Assembly: GCF_020541305.1 (NCBI RefSeq)
Contig: NZ_CP047397.1
Coordinates: 1-64,000, forward strand
Source: Candidatus Vallotiella adelgis
GTDB taxonomy: Bacteria; Pseudomonadota; Gammaproteobacteria; Burkholderiales; Burkholderiaceae
Direction of reading: 5' to 3'
Length of the DNA stretch: 64,000 bases
In this document: positions 42,012-55,028 of the stretch, piece by piece
Layout: each line of letters opens with the position of its first letter
How positions within the stretch are numbered: the stretch's first letter is position 1
Made by a program: the position numbers and the translations under genes
The notes under the pieces: generated by a model
What the model saw: only the letters and a program-made list of their open reading frames with translations
The model's database searches: none
Told to the model about the DNA's origin: nothing

Positions 42012-45000
42012 TGTTTTTAGATGTAAAATAAAATGTGACAATTATTTACACGTAGTTGATCTGGCACAGATGTCCCCAAGGTTAGATATTTCGCTATTAA
42101 TCATTATTAATAATAACATAGTTTATTATTACAATCGCTCTGTTTTTGACACATTTTATGTAGTTTATTACAGATAACATAATAGTTTTTTTGGAAAAAA
42201 TTAATATATATCTATTCGTTATTATTATGCTACTTGCAAGAAATTAACTAAAAAAGTTTTAGATCGATCATATCGGTATATGCTGATATTAGGCGGGCTC
42301 TATTGTGTGAGTATATATTTATACTCACTCTTCTAACTAGAAGATGTGTTAACTGTAGGGTATCGCTGGCTCACTAAATTGTACAAAGCAATAGTAATAA
42401 ACATGTACCTATCTCTATTGCATGTGTTCGTTGAAACATAAGTCGCTTGGCAATGACACGCTAATATATGCATATGTCGTTGTTTAGTTAGGCGACGATA
42501 CGCTAGTCAGTAAAGAGCGATCTTTGATGTCATCTAATTTTATTTCGGTCAGCTGCATTAATTCAAACGAGAGGCACAGTAATTAGTATATTTTAGTGAA
42601 CGCATCTGCATTCCCTGGTTACGCCCTAAGCTGTCGTGGTAGTTATATACTATATAAATAAGTAATGCTCGTACGTGCTCGAGCGGTTCGCTGTCCACAT
42701 TAAATATAGTAGATGTTGTGCTGAGCTGCGCTCAATAACTTATATATTGAATCAATGTAGTTAAATACTGATTTCGTCTGCAAAAGAGTTCTGAGAGAAG
42801 TGTAGATCCGGCGCATTCAATACATTGTTAATTCTTCGATTCACAATCTTTAAGAAGGGTGACAAAATACATATTTATAAGTGAGCGACGAACACACTTC
42901 GTCTGTCTCACTCGACAAGAAGAATTCGCAGATCCTTAAAACAATCGCCTGAGTGAGTAGAAAACCGATCACCTACGTAACTACAAACAGCAACAGTAGC
43001 AATATTTCTCAAGTTTCTTGAGGGAATTTAGTCAATAAATCGTTCATATCTCATTTAAATAGTAGATCTTCATCAATTAAAAAATAGATATTCGATGAAT
43101 ATAGTGAATAACGAGACTTTTTGGAAATATACCGTTTACTCTACCTCTACTAAAGAGGTATGTTGCTCGCGTCATATATGCTATATGATAGCGTTGTTTT
43201 AGATTTGATATTACAGCACAGGGACTGTTATAGCATGATCTTAATATTTAGATTTGTTTTGGTAGTTGTTTTACGAGAATTTCGTACAGAGCCTGATTAA
43301 TAATAATTTTTTTTATTATATTTCTGATAATATAGATTATATATCAGTTAATTAGGTCGGAAGAAATTGTGCTCTACCCGTCCGTGTTATGCTCTACTTC
43401 AGCGAAGATAAGCACATTCTTGGTTTAAGATAAGAATCACTACGCTACTTTTTAGCGTAGTTGCTAGAAAAACTATTTCTCTAATAAAAAAGCTATCCTA
43501 GAATATTAAATATAATTTGTGTTACACGATGGATCCTCATAAAGCGATATCCTTAAAAATCCAGGCCTCGACTAGATATCTAGTTTTTATCTTTTATTAT
43601 ACTAAAATCTGGACAATCATCTGATATAGATTTATTTTAATATAAGCTGCGCTATCTACAGAAATTATTTTCTCTCTGATCGTTTAGGCTGGCTCATTCT
43701 ATTTATCGAATAGTTTTAGATTTATCTTATTCAGTAAATCAACAGACTTAATTTTGAATTCACAGATTATATATCAACCGCTACTAGGTAGCACTGATAT
43801 GTTAATCACAGTCGATTAAGTTTACTTACTCAATACCCATGACAAATAACTAATGTATATCCGAAATAATGCACGACATTATATTGATATTTAATTTTCT
43901 GCACCCGTGTTTTTCTTTTCATAATCTATTATAATAACTATTACAAGAGCGTCGAGAATGGAATAGAGTGTGTACCGGGATTAAAAAATTACTTTTTTGA
44001 TATTATCTCGCATCGTACTCAAGTAAAATAGTGCGGTTCGTTTACTATAGAGTTTAATACATAGCAGATCTGATCTGTTTTTATTTATAGTAGCATGTTA
44101 TTGATTTTATACGGTATAGAGCTCAGTAATATTTTTACCAAAAATACTATTATCGGAAGCAGTTATTATTGTGGAATGTAGTTTTTTTTGCCATGTCGTT
44201 TAGTGCTATGGGATGTACTCTAAAGTCCTCTGTTATTTAGGATGCGATGTGTTCTAATTTTATAGATCATGTCCCTTAGCCTTGACAAGGCTTTGTCCTA
44301 GTAAGCCACGTTGGTTAACTTCTGCGACTATTATTAGAATTATTATATCAGACTATATGCTGACTCTTATCGATAACAACGATTTGGTGCCTGATTATTA
44401 CACCCAGATCTATGCTTTTAAATAAGCAACGAAATATTATTTAGCAGGGTGTATAGCCGACTATTGATATATCAGTGTTAGCATGACGGAGCACGGCTAT
44501 TCGGACTGGATACATCTTATGGATAAGCGATCCCATGCTCGAATTATTTTTTATAGAGATCTAGGGCATGGCTATTCTAGCCAAGCGATTTTTTTGGGGT
44601 ATCTATCCAGACGGTAATATAATGTTATTACTCGCAATAGACACAGGGGTAATTTCCTTGAGGTTTGCATCCAGCTAAAATAGATTTAGGAATGAGCTCT
44701 CAATTGGGTGAATAGCTGGTCGGTCCGTGTATCTAGAATTGTATACAGAGTTCCTCTGCGTGTTTAGGAATTGATGCTGATAGCATCTTATATATGCTGT
44801 GATATAAACAAGATCAATACAGTCTATTGACTGTCAGATACTTTTTTTTGGGAGAGCGTAGTCTCCTACCTGGATCGCTGTTTTGTAATGGTATTTGAAT
44901 AGCAATATCACGAATATTATATTCGTGCATATAAATACATTTTAGAAAACATTATATTCTATATTCCACAGTATTTATCCCAGTTTTTAGATTGAATGAT

Positions 45001-45222
45001 TATTCCATATTCTCATCTGCAGGTTTTCCAGAGTCTACTCTAGAATAGACTTTACATTTTAGAGTTAGGGCATTAAATTTCTGCACGCCGATGTGGTTAG
45101 TATGATGATAGAGATAAATATTCGATTCGAACATTTATAGCCGGACTGCCTTGCTTCGCTCAGCCCTCCACCATACGCATACGGTGTAGCGTTTAATAAC
45201 GAATAAACCGAAGGAGACAGTT
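42012..45222. other. 3.2-kb gene desert upstream of glpK
   Basis: The longest stretch without a gene. It is AT-rich with many short palindromes (for example GTGAGTATA/TATACTCAC near 42306-42327 and CTACGCTA/TAGCGTAG near 43440-43460). I could not recover a protein family from any frame. The end carries the glpK upstream region. Confidence 0.55.
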
Positions 45223-46719
45223 ATGGAGGCTAAGTATGTTCTAGCGCTGGACCAGGGAACGACTAGTTCGCGGGCGATTGTTTTCAATCACGATGGTAAT
45301 GTTATATCAACCGCGCAAAAAGAATTGCGGCAGATCTATCCTCAACCTGGTTGGGTTGAGCATAATCCACAGGAAATTTGGTCGACTCAGGCGGGAGTTG
45401 CTGCCGAAGCTGTTGTGCGTGCTGGACTGAACGGGGGGTCGATTCACGCATTAGGCATAACCAATCAACGTGAGACAACAATTGTCTGGGATCGCAATAC
45501 CGGGCTTCCAGTTTATAACGCCATTGTCTGGCAGGATCGGCGTACCGCAGATTTGTGTGTCGAACTTAAGGAGCGCGAACTTGAAGGCCTGGTTCGCGCG
45601 AAGACTGGCTTACCGATTGATTCTTATTTTTCTGCAACGAAGATTCGTTGGATTCTAGACAATGTTGCTGGAGCGCGCAAGCGCGCTAAGCAAGGTGAAC
45701 TCGCATTTGGCACGGTTGATAGCTGGCTAATGTGGAACTTTACGCGTCACAAAACGCATGCTACGGATATGACTAATGCATCTCGCACGATGCTATTTAA
45801 TATCCATACCTTAGAGTGGGATGATGAATTGCTGGCTGTACTGGAGATTCCGCGCAGCATGATGCCGAGGGTGCAGCCATCCTCGTGGTTATATGAGTCT
45901 ACGCAGACAACTGTGTTCGCGTCTCGGATCCCGATTGCTGGTGTAGCGGGCGATCAACAGGCTGCTCTGTTCGGGCAAATGTGCACAACCCCGGGCATGG
46001 TCAAAAATACCTACGGAACGGGCTGCTTTCTGGTAATGAATACTGGAGATAAGCCAATTGAGTCGCACAACAACCTTGTAACAACTATTGCTTGGCAAAT
46101 TGACGGTAAGATTACCTATGCACTAGAGGGCAGCATTTTTATTGGCGCCGCTGTAGTGCAATGGCTGCGCGATGGGTTGGGAATTATCAAGCGGGCATCC
46201 GATATCGAGTCGCTGGCCGCTTCTGTTCCGCATAACGACGGTGTTTTTTTTGTGCCAGCTTTTGCTGGCCTGGGTGCGCCGCATTGGAATCCGAACGCAC
46301 GCGGTACATTATTTGGTGCCACACGGGGTACTACAGCTGCGCATATTGCCCGCGCAGCACTAGATAGCATCGTCCATCAATCGTTTGATGTCCTCAGGGC
46401 AATGGAGGTTGATGCGGGACAGTTGATTACTGAACTACGCGTCGATGGAGGTGCATCGAAGAATAATCTGCTAATGCAATTTCAGGCAGACCTTCTCGGA
46501 GTGGAAGTAGTACGCCCGTGTGTGACAGAGACTACTGCGCTCGGTGTTGCCTACCTCGCTGGATTAGCAACCGGATATTGGAATGGAATCGATGAGATCC
46601 AAGATCAATGGCAGTTAGATCGACGCTTCATACCAGCTTTAGAATCGGAGGAGATGGCTAGGCATAGGGCTGGCTGGCAACGTGCTGTGTCCGCTGCGAT
46701 AATGTGGGCAGCATCCTGA
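45223..46719 (+). CDS. glpK: Glycerol kinase
   Basis: Phosphorylates glycerol to glycerol-3-phosphate with ATP. The 498-aa FGGY-family protein starts [21 protein letters not shown], with the DQGTTSSR phosphate-binding loop. [28 protein letters not shown] and [15 protein letters not shown] are conserved GlpK segments. AAGGAG at 45211-45216 supports the ATG. The glycerol facilitator glpF follows 21 bases after the stop, so uptake and trapping of glycerol are encoded together. glpD was not found in the window. Confidence 0.98.
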   Translation: MEAKYVLALDQGTTSSRAIVFNHDGNVISTAQKELRQIYPQPGWVEHNPQEIWSTQAGVAAEAVVRAGLNGGSIHALGITNQRETTIVWDRNTGLPVYNAIVWQDRRTADLCVELKERELEGLVRAKTGLPIDSYFSATKIRWILDNVAGARKRAKQGELAFGTVDSWLMWNFTRHKTHATDMTNASRTMLFNIHTLEWDDELLAVLEIPRSMMPRVQPSSWLYESTQTTVFASRIPIAGVAGDQQAALFGQMCTTPGMVKNTYGTGCFLVMNTGDKPIESHNNLVTTIAWQIDGKITYALEGSIFIGAAVVQWLRDGLGIIKRASDIESLAASVPHNDGVFFVPAFAGLGAPHWNPNARGTLFGATRGTTAAHIARAALDSIVHQSFDVLRAMEVDAGQLITELRVDGGASKNNLLMQFQADLLGVEVVRPCVTETTALGVAYLAGLATGYWNGIDEIQDQWQLDRRFIPALESEEMARHRAGWQRAVSAAIMWAAS

Positions 46720-46740
46720 TTGGTGATAACTGAGAGTAAA

Positions 46741-47511
46741 ATGATTAATGCGTTAATTTCAGAATTTATTGGGACCTCCATATTAATATTACTTGGTGAC
46801 GGTGTTGTTGCTAATGTAATGCTAAGAGGCACAAAAGGCCAAAATAGCGGCTTAATTGTGCCTACTGTAGGCTGGGCAATGGCTGTATTTGTAGGTGTTA
46901 TTTGCTCGGCCTCTTATAGTGGAGCGCACCTAAACCCAGCTGTTTCTGTGGCGCTTGCTGTTTCTGGTAAGTTAGCATGGGCTAAGGTTTTGCCTTATTG
47001 TGCCGCACAAATGCTGGGCGGAATGTTCGGCGCGTTCTTAGTTTGGCTCATCTATCGTAAGCACTTCGAGTCGACAAATTGCGCAGATACAAAGCTTGCG
47101 GTGTTCTGTACAGGTTCAGCAATTCGCAATAAACTAAGCAATCTCACATCAGAGATTGTTGCGACATTCGTTCTTGTGTATTCGGTTCTAAATATGGCTG
47201 CGCCGTCTGTTGGACTAGGTGCGATTAATGCGTTGCCAGTTGCATTAGTAGTACTAGGCATTGGCGTATCGCTTGGCGGAACAACTGGCTATGCCATGAA
47301 TCCGGCACGAGACTTGAGTCCTCGGATTGTACATGCACTACTGCCTATATCAGGAAAGCGTAATAGTGATTGGGGTTATGCATGGGTGCCGGTTATTGGC
47401 TCGTTAGCCGGTGGCATACTGGCGTCAGCGGTCTCTATGTACCATAGGATAGAGGAAATCCGCCTGCTCGCCAAGCAGGCAATATCCCAGATTGCTATAT
47501 TAAGCCTATAG
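46741..47511 (+). CDS. glpF: Glycerol uptake facilitator (aquaglyceroporin)
   Basis: A channel protein of the MIP family that lets glycerol through the inner membrane. Both pore motifs are present: HLNPAVSVAL and AMNPARDLSPR; the aspartate after the second NPAR is typical of glycerol facilitators rather than water channels. Six hydrophobic segments are visible. The frame opens at 46720 with a non-ATG codon, but the ATG at 46741, preceded by GAGAG, gives the family start MINALISEFIGTS and a 256-aa protein. It forms an operon with glpK. Confidence 0.95.
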   Translation: MINALISEFIGTSILILLGDGVVANVMLRGTKGQNSGLIVPTVGWAMAVFVGVICSASYSGAHLNPAVSVALAVSGKLAWAKVLPYCAAQMLGGMFGAFLVWLIYRKHFESTNCADTKLAVFCTGSAIRNKLSNLTSEIVATFVLVYSVLNMAAPSVGLGAINALPVALVVLGIGVSLGGTTGYAMNPARDLSPRIVHALLPISGKRNSDWGYAWVPVIGSLAGGILASAVSMYHRIEEIRLLAKQAISQIAILSL

Positions 47512-49144
47512 AAAAAATCTTGTGCCGGCATCTTTCGATTTTTCTTTGCTATGCTAGGGCCAAGCGTACTTATGTTATATGGTTCGGCAGGGGGGGGAGG
47601 AAGCTATTTTAGATATGCCACTGCAGCACTCTATAGACTGATAGAGTGCTGATGCTCCGTATTTCTAGTAAGAACAAGCAGACTTTCCCTATAGCTGATT
47701 AGAAAGTTCTTCTGCTTTTCGGCTTCTAGTGGTAATCAAGTATCTTCTTATCTGTTTTTATTTAGTCTGTTCTTAGGCTTGCACCCGAAGAACACCACGT
47801 TTTTAGTATACATATACTAAAAATTTATTCACATACATCCCGATTTTATCTATCGGTTCAAGTAATACACGTGTTTTATAGCCTGAATGACAGTATTCTG
47901 TTTATAGAAATTATGATAGTGTTTCCGGCGTCTCGTCTTCGTTCTTTAACGTTATATTAGAGATGATTCTTTGAAAAATTTCAAAAATATATATCTTACC
48001 GTTCTCGGAATTTGGCTAGTTTTGCATGTTTGGATTTAGTAACTTTAACCGATCTGCAGTGAATACGAATCTGATTAATATTACACTATAAATATAGAAC
48101 TATTATTTACTATATAATAAAATATAGAAGATATAATTACTTGTACCTACTGCCTCGCTTCACTGTGTGAAGACTATAACTCTTAAATATAGTAAGTGTT
48201 ATCACTTAATCCGAGAAACGTGCTTGAGCATACTGGCGATAAATAAGATATAAACATGCTTAGCTATTCCAATACCCGACAAATATTTTTAGACCTTGTC
48301 TTTATTTAACGCGAACATCATGAATAGAATGCATGCGACTTGTTTTGATAGATATCATTGATACTTTATTGTGGTATCACATGAGGTACGAGCCTACTTA
48401 AAATACTCTAACTTTTAGAAAAATATTTTCGCGATTCTTGTATTTATCTGAATGATATTACAATAAAAATTGAGAATTTATGTTCTATATTCCTATTATA
48501 TTAGTAGGTCTTCCCGGAACAAGATTGGGATAAGGATTATTAGATCGAGTCAAACCCGTCTTGGGATTAGGTAAGATTTAATCTTACGGGAAAAGAGAAT
48601 TTACATTCTTATAAAAAAATTAGATATAGTCTATACGGACATATCATCATATTTTGCTTATGCTGGTATTAAAGCCGACTAAGTTAGAACTAATATTAAT
48701 TTTACATTCGAATTTTTATCGACCCGCAAGCGATGTTATATGCAACATAGCCAGAGTAATAGCGATTACGGAAAATATTAGAGTAATAGCATTAAAAATT
48801 CTGATAATAAAATATATGTCTTGTCGTCTAGCCTTACGGAGGTAATTTAGCATTCAAGTGAGGGTCGGTTTTTCTGAGCTGCTCAATTTTTAATAATTAT
48901 TCCGAGATATGATAATTGTCCGCGGGCGTTAGTCCGATCTGGATTTGACTTTATTTACCGTTTTAACTTATCTTTGAGTGAGTAGTGTAAACGCTATCCA
49001 TACTGTGCTTGACTAGCTAGTCTACATATTATAAATCGCCTGAAAAGATATATCAAACCTGCATTCTGGTGCTGCGATACGTGCTACAGTCACTGGCTTG
49101 TTGTAGAATGATAGTATGCGTAGTTGTTTTTATGGGGGTTACGA
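47512..49144. other. 1.6-kb gap after glpF
   Basis: A G8 run (47590-47597) and an 11-bp hairpin CAGCACTCTAT/ATAGAGTGCTG (47624-47634/47641-47651) follow glpF; the latter may be its terminator. The remainder is AT-rich; I looked for glpD or glpR remnants and saw none. Confidence 0.5.
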
Positions 49145-49669
49145 TTGATCAACGAGTTCGCTGTCGATGCCGACGAGTATCGCCGCGCCCTCAGTACGTT
49201 TGTTACTGGTGTCACCGTCGTTACGACATTGCAGACTAATGGCACACCGCGTGGACTTACTGCAAATTCATTCACATCGGTGTCTCTTGATCCACCGCTG
49301 GTGTTGGTATGTGTTGCAAAGCGTGCATCGAGTTACACTGCGTTCGCTAATGCAGCACATTTTGCAGTTAATGTGCTAACAGAAAGCCAAAAAAAAATTT
49401 CGGATTTATTTTCCTCAAAATCCGTAGACAAGTTTGCACAAATACAATGGTATGCGTGTTGCACGGGTAGCCCAGTTATTCGCGATACTGCAGCAAGCTT
49501 CGATTGTCGGATGCATCAGATTGTAGAAGCCGGAGATCATACTATTTTAATTGGTCGTGTATTAAGTTTTTCATATACGAATGCGATGCCACTTGGCTAT
49601 TTCCGTAGTATTTATGTAAATCTTAGTCTTTCGAAAAATGTATCTGCTTGTGTCCAGCTTGCCCACTAA
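49145..49669 (+). CDS. Flavin reductase family (DIM6/NTAB, HpaC-like) protein
   Basis: An FMN-binding split-barrel protein of about 174 aa that usually supplies reduced flavin to a monooxygenase. The blocks YRRALSTFVTGVTVVTTLQ, GTPRGLTANSFTSVSLDPPLVLVCV and HFAVNVLTESQKKISDLF are the family core; the C-terminus MPLGYFRSIYVNL resembles the common 'PLLYHRGRY' end. I choose a TTG start at 49145 since the frame opens non-canonically further upstream and no ATG is in frame near the family start. An A9 run (49389-49397) sits in the frame without breaking it. No partner oxygenase is adjacent; the physiological role is unknown. Confidence 0.87.
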   Translation: MINEFAVDADEYRRALSTFVTGVTVVTTLQTNGTPRGLTANSFTSVSLDPPLVLVCVAKRASSYTAFANAAHFAVNVLTESQKKISDLFSSKSVDKFAQIQWYACCTGSPVIRDTAASFDCRMHQIVEAGDHTILIGRVLSFSYTNAMPLGYFRSIYVNLSLSKNVSACVQLAH

Positions 49670-50253
49670 TGAAAGCATAATTTTCGAGTATACGTGCGAG
49701 TTAGTGCTAATCAATTTCTTGGGTTGATTTCGGCTGCCTAGAGTAGGGGGTACCCGTATACTTCCGAGTCGATACGAAAATAAATTAAAGATTAAAAAGA
49801 CGTCATATCGGTCAGAACAACATTAATGAGTATTAATGTCGGTAGACACATAGATCTTATATTAGAATTAATATCGAGTGAAGTAGGCATAAATTCTAGA
49901 TTTTTTCAGTAGTTTTATATTAATACCTATTCAACACTATAGGTTTTTTGAAACACATCTCTGCAGTATATTTTAATTTCTAATTTCTACTATCTAACCA
50001 TTTTATATAAAAATATTTAGCAGTTTAACTTTTTGTAACAAAGGTTTTTATTTAAAAAATTATTTTTTGGTACTTTAATAAATAAAAGGTACCAGAAAAT
50101 AAAATTATTATTAATATTAATTATGATACAATAAATAAATTTTTGTATATAAACACTAAGTGAATATAAATTCTATTAATTTTTAATTATATATTATTAG
50201 GCATTAAAGACTTCATTCTACTTAAAGTTACTGTGGTTAAGTTGCGACGTGTG

Positions 50254-50282
50254 TTGACAAAATTGTTTGTGTAGTGTATTAT
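50254..50282 (+). promoter_or_regulatory. Strong sigma-70 promoter upstream of argG
   Basis: TTGACA at 50254-50259 and TATTAT at 50277-50282 with a 17-base spacer. It would start a transcript about 290 bases before argG, passing through a terminator-like hairpin. It may drive argG with a long leader or a small RNA of about 150 nt. Confidence 0.6.
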
Positions 50283-50390
50283 AATAACCATGTGTTTATA
50301 AAAACATTTAATAATTAAAAATTAATAATAATTTTATATACTATATTAGTAACAAATTATAAACTTATTTATAATGTTTACATTATAAAT

Positions 50391-50434
50391 AAAAATATTA
50401 ACACAAAACAATTAGTAATTGTGTTAATATTTTT
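50391..50434 (+). terminator. Intrinsic-terminator-like hairpin in the argG leader
   Basis: AAAAATATTAACAC (50391-50404) and GTGTTAATATTTTT (50421-50434) are exact inverted repeats with 16 bases between, which also contain ACAATT/AATTGT. Its right arm is itself T-rich and runs into TTATTACTTTTTG. Both strands could use it; on the plus strand it lies between the promoter and argG. Confidence 0.5.
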
Positions 50435-50482
50435 TATTACTTTTTGTTATTATGTACATAACGTGAAGTAATTAAATACTAT

Positions 50483-50512
50483 ATAATACATGCCTAATTA
50501 GGCATGTATTAT
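50483..50512. promoter_or_regulatory. 30-base perfect palindrome upstream of argG
   Basis: ATAATACATGCCTAA and its exact complement form a centre-less palindrome at 50483-50512, 72 bases before the argG ATG. It could bind a dimeric regulator or form a hairpin in the leader. It does not look like an ArgR box. Confidence 0.5.
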
Positions 50513-50563
50513 ACTATACGCATACCTACTAGGTAGGTTGGTAAGCCGACTACAAAATTTTAA

Positions 50564-51946
<1,383 letters not shown>

Positions 51947-52596
51947 CATCTTTTTTAGCTATATATTCACACTATAAATTTGTAGAGCTATAAAAATTAT
52001 GTCATTTTATATAAGAACTTTTATATTATTAGTGATTAGTTGGTGTGGCGCGGAAAACATGAAAAACACTTGAGAGATCAGTATTATGAATTTAGCTGCA
52101 TATGATTTTTTTAGGTATAACTGCCTTCTTTAGAGGAAATGCTTTGCCATGATTTGTAGCGATAATGCATAAAGCTGCGGGTATATTGTTAAACAATATA
52201 CATAAAAAAGTAAGCACGCCACAAGAAGTGTGGATCGAGGTGTTTTTATCCGGGAATAGTGTATAGAGGACTATATTAATTCGTTATCAAAATGATTAGA
52301 GATAAACAAATATCGAAGGCAAATCAAAGATATAATGTTTCTGATCATGTAAAAAACAAGCGAAAAATTAAAAGATAAAAATTATAGATACCTGATTTAT
52401 ATTTTTTATATATATTTTTACATATTCATGTATACATGAATATGTAAAAATATATTGCACGTTTAATTAAATAAAATGGATTATTTGAACGCTTTTACTG
52501 TTAAAATTTTAATTTCTATAAAGAATTAGTTCTATAAGGCACTATATATTAATTAGAGCATCGGTCTATTTCTAACTAAATCTTATATTAAAGAAT
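51947..52596. other. Gap between convergent argG and rhlE with a giant palindrome
   Basis: A very AT-rich 650-base gap without a gene. The 46-base perfect palindrome at 52410-52455 lies between the two convergent stops. Confidence 0.55.
52410..52455. terminator. 46-base perfect palindrome, probable two-way terminator
   Basis: Two 23-base arms meet at 52432/52433 with no loop and no mismatch. The core is TTTTTACATATTCATGTA and its complement. The outer arms are T-rich on one side and A-rich on the other, so RNA of either strand ends in a U-rich segment. Position between convergent argG and rhlE suggests a shared terminator. Confidence 0.55.
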
Positions 52597-54252
52597 TTAA
52601 TCATCGTAGCGTGACGTAGTACGTCGATCGTTATCCCGACGACGTATCGGTTTTGGAGAATCTAAAAAACGGTTGCGGTCATTTTCACGAACAGTTCGGA
52701 CGTCACCGAATCCGCCACGATAGCTAGCGTCGCGGCTACTAACGCCAGTAGCATTGTGCCGAGAGTTACCGTAATTATTGTTTGCCCCCCTTCCTTGATG
52801 GATTCCGGAACTTCGGCTATGGCTGCGTGGCGGTATGCCTCGACGTACCGGTGTATGCATAGATGATGTCCGCTTTGGCTCTAATCCGGCGACTACACTA
52901 ACAAGTAGAGGTGTACGAACAAATCGCTCGATCCTCTTTAAAATGCCAGCCTCGGCATGTTGGACAAGGCTAATGGCAATGCCACTACGCCCCGCACGTC
53001 CGGTTCGACCGATGCGGTGTACATAGTCTTCTACGAATTTTGGTAAATCGTAATTGAACACATGTGTAATGCCGGGTATATCGATGCCACGTGCGGCGAC
53101 ATCTGTCGCGACTAATACGCGGACGCGTCGTTCACGCAATGCGCGGATTGTTCGATTTCGCGCACCTTGCGGTAAATCGCCATGTAATGCAGCGGAGGAG
53201 AATCCATCTTCAGCTAGCCTGGCAGCGATCACGTCCGCATCATTTTTAGTCGCAGTGAATACAATTGCTTGATCGAGGGTGCTATCAGACAGCATATGTG
53301 TTAGTAACCGATCCTTATGAGCGCGGTCGTCGACGTAGTGGACAGATTGCGTAATATTTACGCGTGATTCTGGCTCACAACCAATTTCAATCCGTTTAGC
53401 ATTACTAAGAAAACGTCGTGCCAGCAAACCTACTTTTCCGTCGAGCGTTGCGGAGAATAGTAGTGTTTGTCGCGTAGCTGGGGTTCGGTTAATAATAGAC
53501 TCAATATCTTCGATAAATCCCATATCAAGCATCCGATCAGCCTCATCTAGCACTAGCATCTGCAACTGGGAAAGGTCGATGCGGCCATGCTCGAGATGAT
53601 CAATCAGTCGTCCGGGTGTAGCAACAAGAATTTCTGGGTTTTTTGATAAAAGCATCAATTGTTGGCCGTAGGGAACTCCGCCCAGAATGCTAACCGTGCG
53701 TAAGCGATGTAGATGCTTGCCATAAGTGGTTGCCGCAACAGTAACCTGCATTGCAAGTTCGCGTGTCGGCGTAAGAATCAAAAGCGCTGGTCTAGCGACG
53801 GGTTGCTCTCGGCGATATCGGCGATCGCTCCGATCTCCGCGCTGTACGTGATGCGTAGGTTGTCTGACAGTGCCGGTTCTTTGCATCTGCGTGAATCGCT
53901 CGATTGCAGGCAGCATAAATGCTGCGGTTTTTCCTGAGCCAGTCGGGCTTGACACCACTAGATCGTGTCCGTCTAGTGCTGCTGGTATAGCGCGTTGCTG
54001 GACCGGCGTCGGCGTGTGATAACCAGCGGCGGTTACAGTAGAGGCAATTTCTGGTGATAGGCCTAGTGCTATAAAGCTATTTTCACTGGGGGTATTATTA
54101 CGCGGTGCATTATCGACGGCTGCACTGACGACTGTAGGTTCGGGATGAGCGCCTATTACAGTGGGTTTAGGTGTGGCGGGGGTAGTTCCAGAAGTCGGCG
54201 TTGGAACTGCTGGCGCCTTATGGTAGTACGACGAGGTAGAATTCGAAGTCAT
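52597..54252 (-). CDS. rhlE: DEAD-box ATP-dependent RNA helicase (RhlE type)
   Basis: An RNA-remodelling helicase for ribosome assembly or mRNA decay. All DEAD motifs are present: Q motif GYHTPTPVQQRAIP, motif I SSPTGSGKTAAF, PTRELAMQV, motif II VLDEADRMLD, SAT (LFSATL), and motif VI HRIGRTGRAGRSG. The C-terminal tail is basic and rich in R, G, N and S, typical for RNA-binding extensions of RhlE. The frame is open from 54378, but the ATG at 54252, with AGGA five to six bases upstream, is the best start (550 aa); it leaves a 15-bp hairpin in the 5' leader. Confidence 0.95.
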   Translation of the reverse strand: MTSNSTSSYYHKAPAVPTPTSGTTPATPKPTVIGAHPEPTVVSAAVDNAPRNNTPSENSFIALGLSPEIASTVTAAGYHTPTPVQQRAIPAALDGHDLVVSSPTGSGKTAAFMLPAIERFTQMQRTGTVRQPTHHVQRGDRSDRRYRREQPVARPALLILTPTRELAMQVTVAATTYGKHLHRLRTVSILGGVPYGQQLMLLSKNPEILVATPGRLIDHLEHGRIDLSQLQMLVLDEADRMLDMGFIEDIESIINRTPATRQTLLFSATLDGKVGLLARRFLSNAKRIEIGCEPESRVNITQSVHYVDDRAHKDRLLTHMLSDSTLDQAIVFTATKNDADVIAARLAEDGFSSAALHGDLPQGARNRTIRALRERRVRVLVATDVAARGIDIPGITHVFNYDLPKFVEDYVHRIGRTGRAGRSGIAISLVQHAEAGILKRIERFVRTPLLVSVVAGLEPKRTSSMHTPVRRGIPPRSHSRSSGIHQGRGANNNYGNSRHNATGVSSRDASYRGGFGDVRTVRENDRNRFLDSPKPIRRRDNDRRTTSRYDD

Positions 54253-54315
54253 GAAAGTCCTATAAGTTCCGCGATAAAAACGCAGAACGGTACGGCAAAA
54301 TGCGAGATGTGCCAA

Positions 54316-54347
54316 TAAACAGTCATATTCGTGAATATGACTGTTTA
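54316..54347 (-). promoter_or_regulatory. 15-bp perfect hairpin in the rhlE leader
   Basis: Arms 54316-54330 and 54333-54347 pair perfectly with a two-base loop (core ACAGTCATATTC/GAATATGACTGT). It lies 64-95 bases upstream of the rhlE start. It could regulate rhlE by RNA structure (for example temperature or autoregulation by the helicase) or bind a protein as DNA. Confidence 0.45.
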
Positions 54348-55028
54348 CCAGATACCAGACCGAAAACTGGCATAGCACATAGAATGCGAGCCGGTGTTAG
54401 AGGCTGCAGCCGTGCAAAACTGCCCAACACGGAAATTAGAATATTGAGTAATCTACAACTCCGCACCCAAAATTAGGAAAATATTAGGGGGGCAGTTTCT
54501 AAACGGGAATTTGGGCAGAACGCTGTAAAAACGCGTGACGCTAAAAAATGTATTAGCTTAGAAGCGCGCAATTTCAAAATTATATCTGAATTTTGTGTGT
54601 TGTGCCACTATCTATGAGTAATATTGTTTAGTATCTGCTGAACCAGACCGCGGAACTATGACTCGATACTATTTTGTACAATCTAACGCATGAGTATATT
54701 AGTGCTTAGCGGTGCTCTGAATGCGATTTCATCTTAGACTACGACAGAACTTTATACGTGTCGGTAATATCATCTAAACTGGGATTTTTGCCATCACATT
54801 AGTTTCAATGATATTTTTAAAAAAAATTGTACAAGCAGGAAAAACATTAGATTTCTAATGATACCTCCAACGTTTCTGAATTTCGCTCTATTCTCACGAC
54901 AAATAGTACTTATCCTCACTCTTTAGGAGTATTTTTCATATCTTACACTATGTTTTTAGTTGAAATCTTTCGATGATAGAGGTCTTCTAAACCATAGTGA
55001 CTACGAGATTAAGATTACAATAGCAGCT
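54348..55028. other. Divergent gap between rhlE and tsaB
   Basis: About 680 bases containing the promoters of two divergent units. No protein or RNA gene recognised. Confidence 0.5.

Noticed and set aside
47590-47610. GGGGGGGGAGGAAGC as the conserved 4.5S RNA loop
   Set aside because: Lacks the flanking GTCAGGTCCGGAAGGAAGCAGCC-type context and a long hairpin.
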